From assembly GCA_964236465.1 (NCBI GenBank), contig CAXSBZ010000004.1:62001-126000 (forward strand): 64,000 nt of DNA, read 5' to 3'. The translations under genes and the position numbers were made by a program. The notes beneath the pieces were generated by a model. The model ran no database searches and was not told the DNA's origin. It was given only the letters and a program-made list of their open reading frames with translations. This DNA is from Mucilaginibacter_A sp964236465 (GTDB lineage: Bacteria; Bacteroidota; Bacteroidia; Sphingobacteriales; Sphingobacteriaceae). How positions within the stretch are numbered: the stretch's first letter is position 1; each line of letters begins with the position of its first letter. Positions 1-9,000 of the stretch are shown here, piece after piece.

Positions 1-189
1 GATGCAGCTCCGTTTTTCAGGATATTTAGTCCGGCTGCACAAACAAAACGCTTTGACCCCAAATTTGAATACATTAAAAAATGGGTGCCCGAATATCTCG
101 ATCCGATAAAATATCCGGCACCCATTGTAGATCATAAAGAAGCACGGGAACGCTGCTTGGCAGCTTTTAAAAAAGCATTGAACAGTTAA
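1..189 (+). CDS. phrB: Deoxyribodipyrimidine photolyase, C-terminal fragment
   Basis: Only the last 62 codons are in the window; the 5' part lies upstream of base 1. The frame ends in a TAA at 187-189. The residues match the FAD-binding C-terminus of class I photolyase/cryptochrome proteins: FFRIFSP, KRFDPKFEYIKKWVPE and YPAPIVDHKEARERCLAAFK. Photolyases repair UV-induced cyclobutane pyrimidine dimers in DNA using light and reduced FAD. Whether this is a CPD photolyase or a cryptochrome-like relative cannot be decided from the tail alone. Confidence 0.85.
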   Translation, partial: DAAPFFRIFSPAAQTKRFDPKFEYIKKWVPEYLDPIKYPAPIVDHKEARERCLAAFKKALNS

Positions 190-196
190 AGTATCA

Positions 197-220
197 ATGC
201 TTCTTTTATCGACCTAAAAT
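197..220 (-). repeat. Dispersed repeat word, single extended copy
   Basis: ATGCTTCTTTTATC at 197-210 is followed by GACCTAAAAT. Read on the minus strand this is ATTTTAGGTC then GATAAAAGAAGCAT, the fullest form of the dispersed word of this window. It sits between the convergent ends of the photolyase and FKBP genes. Confidence 0.85.
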
Positions 221-1132
221 TTAATTGGTTACAGCGGTTACGTTGGCTGTATAATCCAGGATTGAAGCCGGCGGAATATTATAATTGGCTGCCCCCGCCG
301 TTGCAGATGCCGCGCTGTTACCATAACCCAAGCCGGAAGGAATCAAAAGCCTGATTTTGCCGCCGGAATTGATTTTTTGCAAGCCTTCCTGCAATCCGGC
401 AGATGCAAAGGATGTAACGCCTTGTGCTGCCAAAGCAGTAGTTTCAATAGTTGTGCCGGACAGTAGCAAGCCTTTTGTTAAGGTAACAGTAACTGTGGAA
501 GAAATGTAAATTTGATCTGTGCCGGCACCGGGATCTAAGATTTTATAATACAAACCGGAAGGGCTTTTTACAAAACCGGTCAGGTTATTTTTCTTGATGT
601 AATTTCTGATCTGGATCGTATCGTAAGCTAATTGACTGTTTGCGTTGTACAGATAAACGGTATAATCCAAGGATTGATTACCTGAAATTTTTATTGTGCC
701 ATCTGGACTTGTAAAATTATTTACACCATAAGCCTGCTTTGAGGGAATAAGCAGTCGAATTACACCGTTACGCCGCTGCAGATATTTCTTGATTCCAAAC
801 TGTAAACCAACCGGCAAATTTGTACTGGTAATACCTACATAATTAGCTACTCGGTTAATAACTGTATCCGTAGAAATGACTTTTCCATCTAAAGTTTTCA
901 ACGTGAAACTGTAAAAAATACGATCGGTATCTACCAAAGGGTTCCCGGTATCGCCTGCTTTAATAATCTGATAGTAAATGCCGCTGTCTCCCGCAGTCAT
1001 GGTCAGGTTATTGGCAGAAATATAGCTTTGGATGTTTTGGTTGTCGTAATCGTAAATGGTTTGGTATTCTTTTTTGCAAGAAAACATGGCTAAAACAAGT
1101 ACGGCTAAAAAGGCGAAAGCAAATTGCTTCAT
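221..1132 (-). CDS. FKBP-type peptidyl-prolyl isomerase lipoprotein, two FKBP domains
   Basis: Peptidyl-prolyl cis-trans isomerases of the FKBP family speed proline isomerisation during folding of exported proteins. This 303-residue protein starts with a lipoprotein signal (Cys19 after VLAMFS), so it is probably anchored in the envelope facing the periplasm. Two FKBP-like units can be seen: one around residues 70-160 with GVIRLLIPSKQAYG, and one around 205-303 with GGKIRLLIPSGLGYG and a C-terminal SILDYTANV strand. It lies 18 bp downstream of a second FKBP lipoprotein gene, so the two are probably cotranscribed. The second domain fits the canonical FKBP motif better; catalytic activity of either is inferred. 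Confidence 0.85.
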   Translation of the reverse strand: MKQFAFAFLAVLVLAMFSCKKEYQTIYDYDNQNIQSYISANNLTMTAGDSGIYYQIIKAGDTGNPLVDTDRIFYSFTLKTLDGKVISTDTVINRVANYVGITSTNLPVGLQFGIKKYLQRRNGVIRLLIPSKQAYGVNNFTSPDGTIKISGNQSLDYTVYLYNANSQLAYDTIQIRNYIKKNNLTGFVKSPSGLYYKILDPGAGTDQIYISSTVTVTLTKGLLLSGTTIETTALAAQGVTSFASAGLQEGLQKINSGGKIRLLIPSGLGYGNSAASATAGAANYNIPPASILDYTANVTAVTN

Positions 1133-1150
1133 TATAATTTGATTAAGTTT

Positions 1151-1645
1151 TTAATTGGTAACGTTATATAATCGGATGTCAAAATCAAGGCAGGAATTTC
1201 TTGGTATTTTTAAATTTGAAGTCTGATCAATTGAACCGTAAGCATAACGGGAAGGCACAAAAAGCCGTATCCGGCCATATTTTTTAATTAACGGAATGCC
1301 CACCCGCCAGCCACGGATTACGCTGCCCAACGTATAAGACGGATGATAGCTGTTGGTTTGGCTGATTATGGTATCTGGAGTAGGAATGATTTTGGCTGTA
1401 TAACCAACTGTAATCAAAGTAGAACTGGTATAAGCACTGGCCACACTGCCCGAATCTATAATTTGATAATAAACACCAATTGTATCACCCACTTTTTTGA
1501 TAGGAATATGATTTGCAAGCAAAAAACTACGGATTTTTACACTGTCTGCCCCAATTTGTGCCAGATAAGCTGCCGTATCAGAATTCGTTTTTTTACAGGC
1601 CGCCAGGGCCAGTACCAAAGCAAAAACAACATACAACCTTTTCAT
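1151..1645 (-). CDS. FKBP-type peptidyl-prolyl isomerase lipoprotein, single domain
   Basis: A 164-residue lipoprotein (Cys17 after ALVLALAA) with one FKBP domain. The family signature is visible at residues 124-137 (GRIRLFVPSRYAYG), followed by the terminal strand NSCLDFDIRLYNV. It is the promoter-proximal gene of a two-gene FKBP operon with the larger gene downstream at 221-1132. The short spacing and shared architecture suggest duplication, with the downstream copy later gaining a second domain. Its role is probably periplasmic protein folding; substrates are unknown. Confidence 0.85.
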   Translation of the reverse strand: MKRLYVVFALVLALAACKKTNSDTAAYLAQIGADSVKIRSFLLANHIPIKKVGDTIGVYYQIIDSGSVASAYTSSTLITVGYTAKIIPTPDTIISQTNSYHPSYTLGSVIRGWRVGIPLIKKYGRIRLFVPSRYAYGSIDQTSNLKIPRNSCLDFDIRLYNVTN

Positions 1646-1727
1646 GCCAAATGGGTAAACCGCAAATTTATCGTTTTAATTTTCAAAAACCGCGGCTTAA
1701 CATATTTTAACAAATTGGTTTGGGTTG

Positions 1728-1747
1728 ATGCTTCTTTTATCGGGTAA
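1728..1747 (-). repeat. Dispersed repeat word, single copy
   Basis: ATGCTTCTTTTATC at 1728-1741 followed by GGGTAA, in the 114-bp gap between ggt and the FKBP operon, which are transcribed in the same direction. Confidence 0.8.
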
Positions 1748-1759
1748 AAATCAGTGTGT

Positions 1760-3475
1760 TTACCAACCCAGTTTTGTATCATCACCTCTTGGGTCTGCAC
1801 CGCCTTCGTAATAACCCCATTTCGTTTTCAGGATTGCATCAACACGGCCAATTGGGCCATGCGGCGAAATTTTATAGCCTTTCTTTTCCAGTTTTTGTAT
1901 GGTTACACTATCCAGCGCATCTTTTTCTACCTGAACATCATCAGGTAGCCATTGGTGATGAAAACGTTTGGAAGTAACCGCGCGTTGCATACTCTGGTCA
2001 AATTCAATCACATTCAATATCGTTTGAAAAACCGAAGTAATGATGGTAGCACCACCCGGCGTGCCCACCACCATAAACAGTTTACCGTCCTTTTCCAGGA
2101 TCGCCGGAGTCATAGAACTCAACATGCGTTTGCCCGGCTGGATCGAATTGGCCTTCCCTCCTATTAAACCAAACATGTTGGGTACGCCGGGTTTAGCACT
2201 AAAATCGTCCATTTCATTGTTCAGCAAAAAACCGGCACCTTTTACCACGATGCCCGAACCGAAAGAACCGTTTAAAGTTGTGGTGATTGAAACTGCATTT
2301 CCTTCTTTATCCACAACCACCAAATGCGTGGTCTGGTCGCTTTCATATCCTGCAAAAGAACCCGGCTGGATAGCACTACTCGGCGTGGCCTGGTTCCAAT
2401 CAAAAGATTTCATCCGCCTATCGGTATATTTGGGTTGAAGCAAACTATCCACCGGCACTTTGTAAAAATCCGGGTCGCCCAGGTATTTAGATCGGTCTGC
2501 ATAAACGCGGCGTTCTGCTTCCACCATCACCTGCACCGTCGAATCCTGGTTAAAACCCCAGCGTTTCAAAGGATATTTTTCTACCGAACGCAGCAGTTGC
2601 AGCAGCGCAATCCCACCGCTGGACGGCGGCGGCATCGTAATAATTTTATAATCTTTGTAATTTCCGGTGATGGCTTTGCGCCAAACGGAGTGATAGTTTT
2701 TCAAATCAGTTTTGGTAATCAACCCGTTGCCGCTTTTCATTTCAGCCACCAATTCATCCGCTACTTTTCCATCATAAAAACCGGCGCGGCCTTTATCACG
2801 GATCAGTTCCAGGGTTTCGCCCAAATCTGTTTCAACCAAAACATCGCCCGCTTTCCAGCCGCCGGCTTTCAAATAATAGCTTTTTCCGGGATTGAGTTTT
2901 TGGAAAGTGCTTTGCATCACATTTAAATTTGCTGCCAGTTTTTCCGTCAGCTTAAAGCCGTTTTCCGCCAGATTGATGGCCGGCTGAACCAATTCTTCCC
3001 ATTTCAGTTTGCCGTATTTGCGGTGCGCTTCCACCATGCCATCCACCGAGCCGGGCACGCCGGAAGCCTGGTGCGTGTGCAAACTTTTATCCGCAATCAC
3101 ATTTCCGGCCGAATCCAGGTACATGTTGGCACTGGCCGCAGCAGGTGCTTTTTCCCGAAAATCCAGTGTGTTGGTTTCACCTTTGCCAGAGCGGTAAACC
3201 ATAAAACCGCCGCCGCCAATATTGCCCGCCGTTGGGTGCACCACAGCCAGCGCAAACTGGATAGCGATGGCAGCATCAACCGCATTGCCGCCTTTTTGCA
3301 ACACTTCCAAGCCCGCTTTTGAAGCGTCCGGATAAGCGCAAACCACCATTCCGTTGCGAAACTTCTGCCCTTTATTTTTGCCCAATAGCCCGCTTACACA
3401 ACCAGCCGACAAAAAAATAATTGCATGAACAGCCAGAAATAGCCCGATGCTTCTTTTAGCAGGTAAATTTTGCAT
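1760..3475 (-). CDS. ggt: Gamma-glutamyltransferase
   Basis: The enzyme cleaves or transfers the gamma-glutamyl group of glutathione and related peptides. It is made as a proenzyme that cuts itself into two subunits. The 571-residue length is normal. The autoprocessing Thr is expected at Thr382 in SDQTTHLVVVDKEGNAV, the start of the small subunit. Other family signatures are GGNAVDAAIA (62-71), GNIGGGGFM (85-92), the PPPSSGG loop (282-288) and GSFGSG. The N-terminus has a lipobox (FLSAGC, Cys26), suggesting an envelope-anchored form. Codons 6-9 are written with the dispersed repeat word of the window (3447-3458). Confidence 0.95.
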   Translation of the reverse strand: MQNLPAKRSIGLFLAVHAIIFLSAGCVSGLLGKNKGQKFRNGMVVCAYPDASKAGLEVLQKGGNAVDAAIAIQFALAVVHPTAGNIGGGGFMVYRSGKGETNTLDFREKAPAAASANMYLDSAGNVIADKSLHTHQASGVPGSVDGMVEAHRKYGKLKWEELVQPAINLAENGFKLTEKLAANLNVMQSTFQKLNPGKSYYLKAGGWKAGDVLVETDLGETLELIRDKGRAGFYDGKVADELVAEMKSGNGLITKTDLKNYHSVWRKAITGNYKDYKIITMPPPSSGGIALLQLLRSVEKYPLKRWGFNQDSTVQVMVEAERRVYADRSKYLGDPDFYKVPVDSLLQPKYTDRRMKSFDWNQATPSSAIQPGSFAGYESDQTTHLVVVDKEGNAVSITTTLNGSFGSGIVVKGAGFLLNNEMDDFSAKPGVPNMFGLIGGKANSIQPGKRMLSSMTPAILEKDGKLFMVVGTPGGATIITSVFQTILNVIEFDQSMQRAVTSKRFHHQWLPDDVQVEKDALDSVTIQKLEKKGYKISPHGPIGRVDAILKTKWGYYEGGADPRGDDTKLGW

Positions 3476-3634
3476 GATGAATTTTAATTTCTGCTAAACT
3501 ATTATATTTCATCCACAACTATTAATCCTTTAAATGATTACCCTGTCGTACCGATTTAATTTTGATTAATATAACTCCAATTTGATCGAATTTTCCATTT
3601 TTGCAGCAAACATTAAATTGATTAATTTTTAAAT

Positions 3635-4129
3635 ATGAAAAAATTACTTTCCAGCTTATTCTTTTTATTTGCAATTATTTTTTGCAGTAAAGTAGTTCAT
3701 GCGCAAAGCTACCGAACAGCTGCCGGACTGCGGTTTAGCTATGAAAGCGGCCCATCCATCAAATATTTTACCACGCCCAATATTGCTTTGGAAGGCGTTT
3801 TGGGTTTTCGGGAAAAAGGCGTTGTTTTTACCGGCTTGTTTGAAGTTCACCAGGAAGCATTCAACGTGGCCGGATTGAAGTTTTTTTATGGTGCAGGCGC
3901 GCATATCGGCGGCGTTGGTGCCGGTGGCTACCGCGTTTACAACGGTGATTACAATGTATATCGCAATTCTTCTTTATTGTTTGGTGCTGATGCCGTGATT
4001 GGTTTAGAATACCTCATTCCCGGTGCACCAATTGCCGTTAGTGCAGATTTAGATCCGAGGATTGAAATATTCCGTGGACCTTTTTTCAACTTAACGCCCA
4101 GCATTGGTGTTAAATATGTTTTTAAATAG
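3635..4129 (+). CDS. Small secreted beta-barrel-like protein
   Basis: A 164-residue protein with a clear signal peptide ending near VHAQ (residue 24). The mature part is rich in alternating Gly/aromatic strands (LRFSYESGPSIKYF, GAGAHIGGVGAGGYRV) and ends in ITPSIGVKYVFK-like residues with an aromatic near the C-terminus, as in small outer-membrane beta-barrels. I do not recognise a named family. It stands alone, downstream of the divergent ggt gene, and is followed by a hairpin made from the dispersed repeat word. Confidence 0.7.
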   Translation: MKKLLSSLFFLFAIIFCSKVVHAQSYRTAAGLRFSYESGPSIKYFTTPNIALEGVLGFREKGVVFTGLFEVHQEAFNVAGLKFFYGAGAHIGGVGAGGYRVYNGDYNVYRNSSLLFGADAVIGLEYLIPGAPIAVSADLDPRIEIFRGPFFNLTPSIGVKYVFK

Positions 4130-4130
4130 G

Positions 4131-4174
4131 TTTTTAGGTCGATAAAAGAAGCATGGTTTGGAGCGTGCTTCTTA
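4131..4174 (+). terminator. Hairpin built from the dispersed word
   Basis: TTTTAGGTC followed by GATAAAAGAAGCAT (4141-4154) faces an imperfect inverted copy GTGCTTCTTA about ten bases later. It sits between convergent genes (3635-4129 on plus, 4188-4616 on minus), so a bidirectional terminator role is plausible. Confidence 0.55.
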
Positions 4175-4187
4175 CAATAATAAGTGA

Positions 4188-4616
4188 TTACAAGGTCAGT
4201 AAACTTTTGTATTGGTCTTCAAATTCTTTATAATTTAGAACAAAAACTTGAGGAAACTTATTGTCTTTTATTTGATGAATATGTTTGTCATTACTTACAA
4301 CAAAATCTGATTGACTGGCTACAAAACAATCGACAAATTTGTTGTCGTCTTTATCATTTTCTACTAATTGCCACAAATAAGACGGATTTTTCAGAATCAC
4401 ATTTGGAAGCAATAGTAAGAAATCAAGCGATACATCGGTTTTTAGAAGACCATATCGCAAAGTAATCTGTTCTTGATATTCCATCAAAATTTCATTTGAT
4501 ACTACTAAGTCATATTTGTTTTGAATTAATGCCAGATAAATCCAATTGTATTTGTAGTTAGGAGCAAGAGATACTAAAAATATATTTGTATCTAAAAAAA
4601 TCCTGATTTTACTCAT
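4188..4616 (-). CDS. PIN-domain toxin, COG1569-like
   Basis: PIN-domain proteins of this type are metal-dependent ribonucleases acting as toxins in type II toxin-antitoxin modules. The protein is 142 residues. The acidic active-site set is visible: Asp9 in IFLDTNIF, Glu42 in SNEILMEYQ, Asp91/Asp96 in DDNKFVDCFVAS and Asp110 in VVSNDKH. The start codon overlaps the end of the upstream gene by 8 bp, the usual antitoxin-toxin arrangement. The pair is more A+T-rich than its neighbours and lacks the dispersed repeat word internally, which fits a mobile origin. The target RNA is unknown. Confidence 0.85.
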   Translation of the reverse strand: MSKIRIFLDTNIFLVSLAPNYKYNWIYLALIQNKYDLVVSNEILMEYQEQITLRYGLLKTDVSLDFLLLLPNVILKNPSYLWQLVENDKDDNKFVDCFVASQSDFVVSNDKHIHQIKDNKFPQVFVLNYKEFEDQYKSLLTL

Positions 4617-4917
4617 TCATCCAATTTTCTAAATCAGCCTCAGAAATATGATTTTGTTGGATTGCACTTTGAATATTCTTTTGCAAACGATCAGAAAAAT
4701 ATTGGGCGAGCATATTTTTAACCGTTTCATGCGCAATACCTTCTCCCCGATCCAATTCTGATTTTGCATTGTTAATTGCCTGCTTTACCTTTTCCGGCAG
4801 ATCATGATAAAAATCAACTTCTGATAATCCAATCAACAATTTTATTTCGTTGAGTAAAATCTCATCATTACTTTGAATGATCTTTTCTACTATTTTGTAC
4901 TTTGATTCAATATCCAT
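4609..4917 (-). CDS. Putative antitoxin partner of the PIN toxin
   Basis: A 102-residue acidic, helix-rich protein translated just before the PIN toxin and overlapping it by 8 bp. It has no catalytic motifs. The middle part (LPEKVKQAINNAKSELDRGEGIAHETVKNML) resembles short antitoxins with a PHD/AbrB-independent addiction-type C-terminus, and the segment ending in MLAQYF could bind the toxin. Function is inferred from position, size and overlap, not from a recognised family. Confidence 0.7.
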   Translation of the reverse strand: MDIESKYKIVEKIIQSNDEILLNEIKLLIGLSEVDFYHDLPEKVKQAINNAKSELDRGEGIAHETVKNMLAQYFSDRLQKNIQSAIQQNHISEADLENWMNE

Positions 4918-4966
4918 AATTTCATTTATCGCTTACATAAAGATAAGGTTATAGTTCTTCTGTTTT

Positions 4967-5016
4967 AATTTTAGGTCGATAAAAGAAGCATATATTTGAA
5001 ATGTGCTTCTTTTATC
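4967..5016. repeat. Inverted pair of the dispersed word in a divergent intergenic region
   Basis: AATTTTAGGTC then GATAAAAGAAGCAT (4978-4991), a 12-base spacer, then TGCTTCTTTTATC (5004-5016). The arms pair over about 13 bases. The hairpin lies between the starts of two divergent genes (antitoxin at 4917 and glucanase at 5094), so it cannot be a simple terminator of either. Confidence 0.85.
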
Positions 5017-5093
5017 AAGTATTTTTTACTGAGATCAATTATTTTAAAACCAATACTGGTCAATAAGCTTTTAATCAAACCAAACCTAAGCTC

Positions 5094-5954
5094 ATGAAAT
5101 CTTATAACCTTTTGATGATTGCCTGTTTTTGCATTACAACCGCATCAGCCCAAACCCAAAAAAACAAACCCCAAGTTGTACTTTTTGAAGATTTTAATGA
5201 AAAAACTTTAAATCGAAGTTTATGGAATGTGGAGGTAACCGGTAATACGGCCAACAATGAACAACAGGCTTATGTGGATTCTGCTTCAACACTTTACCTC
5301 GTACATGGACAAGCTGCCGAAGGTGCCAAAAATGGTGCATTGGTGATCAAAGCACTTTTTCATCCCGGTTTTACCAGCAAAGAACAGCACCAATATGATT
5401 TTATTTCCGGTCGCATCAACTCCCGCAAAAAATTTGAATTTACTTACGGCACAGCTTCAGCACGCATGAAACTGACTGCTGGTGCCGGTTTATGGCCGGC
5501 TTTTTGGGCTTTGGGCGAAGGGAATTGGCCAGATTGCGGCGAAATTGATGTGATGGAAACCGTTGGCGATTCGTCTTGGGTGAGCCACGCTTTGCACGGT
5601 CCGGGCTATTCCGGCAATACACCGATAGCTTATCGTGCTTTTTTCCCAAAAGGCATTGATGTTACGCAATGGCACATTTACTCGGTTGATTGGACGGCCG
5701 ATTCGCTTGTTTTTAAAGTGGATGAAAAAATAACTTATACCGTAACCCGCGCCATGGTAGAAAAATACGGGCGATGGGCTTTTGATAACTCCAAGTTCCT
5801 GATCCTCAATTTTGCTTTGGGCGGCGGTTATCCAAACGGCGTTAACAAAATAACGCAACCATATTCTGGCTTATCGGAAGCAAGTGTAAACCGTGTTAAA
5901 GCCGGGCAGGCAAAAGTTTTGGTGGATTGGGTTTTGGTTACGAAAAACAAATAA
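5094..5954 (+). CDS. Secreted GH16 beta-glucanase (laminarinase-like)
   Basis: Glycoside hydrolase family 16 enzymes cleave beta-1,3 or beta-1,3/1,4 glucans and related polysaccharides. The 286-residue protein has a signal peptide ending at ASAQ (residue 20) and a single GH16 domain. The catalytic motif ExDxxE is present as Glu150, Asp152 and Glu155 in CGEIDVMETVG, preceded by GLWPAFWAL, and followed by the substrate-contact stretch WHIYSVDW. No carbohydrate-binding module or sorting domain follows, so it is probably periplasmic or released. Exact substrate (laminarin, lichenan, agar or other) cannot be read from the sequence. Confidence 0.9.
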   Translation: MKSYNLLMIACFCITTASAQTQKNKPQVVLFEDFNEKTLNRSLWNVEVTGNTANNEQQAYVDSASTLYLVHGQAAEGAKNGALVIKALFHPGFTSKEQHQYDFISGRINSRKKFEFTYGTASARMKLTAGAGLWPAFWALGEGNWPDCGEIDVMETVGDSSWVSHALHGPGYSGNTPIAYRAFFPKGIDVTQWHIYSVDWTADSLVFKVDEKITYTVTRAMVEKYGRWAFDNSKFLILNFALGGGYPNGVNKITQPYSGLSEASVNRVKAGQAKVLVDWVLVTKNK

Positions 5955-5958
5955 TCCT

Positions 5959-5994
5959 GATAAAAGAAGCATCTTCAACGATGCTTCTTTTATC
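5959..5994. terminator. Perfect 14-bp hairpin from two dispersed words
   Basis: GATAAAAGAAGCAT (5959-5972), the loop CTTCAACG, then ATGCTTCTTTTATC (5981-5994), followed by AACCTAAAATCC. It lies between the convergent ends of the glucanase and subtilase genes. The A-rich and T-rich outer arms could serve termination in both directions. Confidence 0.8.
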
Positions 5995-6009
5995 AACCTA
6001 AAATCCAAA

Positions 6010-9000
6010 TTAGCTTTTTACAACTATAAACTTTTTGCTGTAACTTTTCGCTCCGACTTTGATCCTTAAAATATAATTTCCGGCCGTCATGCGCGAAGTA
6101 TTGATGCTTGAATTATATTTTCCAAAAACCGAAATTGAACTTACATTTTGATAAACTTGCTGGCCAATGCTATTCCAAACGGAAAGTTGTAAATCACCTT
6201 TTTCATACAATTCAAAACTTAGATTTAAAACAGTATTGGTTGGCACCGGATAAAGGACCAGGTTGATATCTGTCAGCGGGCTTTCAGTAGCAGGCAACGT
6301 AAAATTAACTTCTGCCGAAGGCGAAATACAACCTGCTGAAGTAGTTACCTCTACCCGATAAGTGCCGGAAACTTTAGGCTGATACGATTGGCTTTTGGCT
6401 CCCTGGATCAACACATTGTTTAAATACCACTGATTGCCATTGCCAAAATTGGATGTTAGCGTTGTTGCATTCACAGTGATTTGTGGCTTGGTTATCGGTA
6501 CAGCAATTCGTGAAACGGCTGCACAACCAGCACTTTTTACCGCCAGATCATAAAAATAATAATAGTAGGCTTGCGGTGTAGTGGCTGCATTGGTTCCGGT
6601 GACGGAGAAAAAGCTGCCGATAGTGAACGGATAACCGGTTACGCCGCCATTGTTGCGGTAAATGGTTGCGTTATCGGCATAACTAATATTGATGTTGTAA
6701 GTTCCGGGGGCGGGCAGCGTTAGATTGAGTTGATAAACCTGGCCCATATCTGCCGGATCATCTGTTGCGGCACCGGTTTGCGGCGTGCTTCGCGTAGCTT
6801 TCACTTTTAAAGTTACACTGGAAACCGTTTGGCCGGAAGTATTTGTCGCTGTAAAAGTAATTGTCCCGGAGTTACCGATATATAAACGCGCACTTTGCAA
6901 AATCACCGGAACAGTTGTGCTCATCACTATGCCTGGCGTAAACTGATTGTATCCGCCGGCAGAAAAAACGTTTTTAGTGGCCGGGCCAATTTTGGCTGTC
7001 AGATCATTCAAACCGGCAAAAAAATTATTGTTTAGGGGAGCTTGTGCCGTATTTACAGAATTCCCGGCTGCAAAAGGTAACGCATCAGCTGCGTTTGCAT
7101 ACCAAAACACGGTTCCATCGCCCGCACCGGTAAGTAAATAAGAATTGGTATTGGCACAATTAACTGCCTGCAAATTGATTAAAACCGGTGCCGGATTGAT
7201 GGTTACCGCAGCTGTAGATTGATTGTTATTGCTTTGCGGATCTCCAGCCAGATTGCTGGTAGCCGTGATCTGATAAACATTTCCTGCCAAAGCATTAAAA
7301 GTGGTATTCAGCGTAAAATCCTGTTCGCGGCCTGGCAAAATGGTATCTGTATCAACTTCATTTAAAGTCGTTGTTGTTCCTGATGGATTGCTGATCGTTA
7401 CCAAAACCGGCACATTGCTGATCGCCGCGCTGCCATAATTATGCAGCCGCACCGTAATTTGTTGTGTTGCGTTACTACAGTTTCCGATGGAATTTGGGTT
7501 GACAATACTTACAATTCCGGCATCTTTGGTGCTTTTGACAAAATTGACGCGGTAATCCTGCGTTTCGCCTTTGGCATACGTTCCGCAAGCGTTTACAGCA
7601 GTTGGATCGGCAGTTTCTGTTGCTACAATTCGCATCAAACTGTAAGTATCCGGCGTAATCGAAACCGGCACCGAAATAATAGTGGTAAAAGAAGCATTGC
7701 CATTGATTACTGCGGATGTAGCCACCAGTTCTCCGGCATCATCAAAGTCGCCGTCAGCATTCCAATCGATAAAAACTTTGGCAATCTTGTTGAAATTTCC
7801 TCCGCAGGAACCCAAACTTACGTTTAATGGATAAGTGGTGCCCTGCTCCAAAACAGCCGTTAAATTAGTGTTATCCGTATAAGAAGTGCAGCCGGATGAA
7901 GCCGTATAATTGATATTGGAGAGCTGAAAACCGGTAATTTTTGAATCCGCAGTGGAAGCTGCTGCCGAAACGCAATAAGCTTTGCCGCCAGTGCCGGTTA
8001 CAATCAACGAGTAAGCCTGCGAACCGGAAGTCAGGGTATTTTTATGGTTGATGCTGATGGTATAACTTTTTCCGGGAACGGCATTGGCAATGTAAACCTG
8101 CTCGATATTATCCCGCGTATTATCGCCGGTGATTGCTGCGGTTGCAGGTTTGGCCGGATCCAAAATATAGGGCATAAAAACAGTATTGGCCTGATTGACA
8201 CGCAGATCCAGATCGTTTACTAATTTTAAAGTTGGGTCATCCACTACGCCAACTGTTCCCGGCGTTGCTGCCGGATCGGTCCAGGAAATGGTAGCCACCA
8301 GCGGGCCGCTGCCGGAAGCAATCACGTTGAAAGTTTGCGTTTGCCCTTGTGCCAAAGTGTTTTCGCTGATCTGGCTTTTCACGCCGTTGTCCATAATCAC
8401 TTGTGCCGCTTTGGCCGAATTGAGCAATCCCCAGCCGTAAGTATAATCCGGGCCGATTTTTCCGGCATCAAAAGCAGTATGGCAAACCAAGCCTTTTAAA
8501 GTAGCGGCGCGCATAAAATTGCCGGCGTTTTTTTGTGCATAATATTCCTGCAACAAAAAAACCGATCCGCTTACGTTTGGCGTAGCCATAGAAGTGCCCG
8601 ACATAGAAACGTAAGCATCTGCAGCAGCAGTTCCGGCAGAAATTACATTCATACCATCGCCGCAAATATCCGGTTTGATGCGGCCGTCGTCCGTTGGTCC
8701 CAAACTGCTGAAATAGGCAATCGAAACATCCGAAGCCACCACCGGCCCGAAAGGCAAAGGATTAACCGCACCAACCGCCAGCACATTTTTGGCCAGTGCC
8801 GGTGCTTGCATCACATCAAAGCCATCATTGCTGCTGATGCTGGCCGGCCGCGCACCTTTGTTTACAAAAGTTTGATCGGTTCGGCTTTGAAAACCATAAT
8901 AGTTTCCGCCAACAGCCGGGCCAGTTTCGCCGCGACTGTTTCCGGCAGCAACTACGATTAAATAGTATGGCGCATTGTAGGCAATCCGGTCAAAACTTTG

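Noticed and set aside
2324..2926. 200-residue frame on plus strand
   Set aside because: Entirely antisense to the catalytic part of ggt, with no signal, motif or independent spacing.
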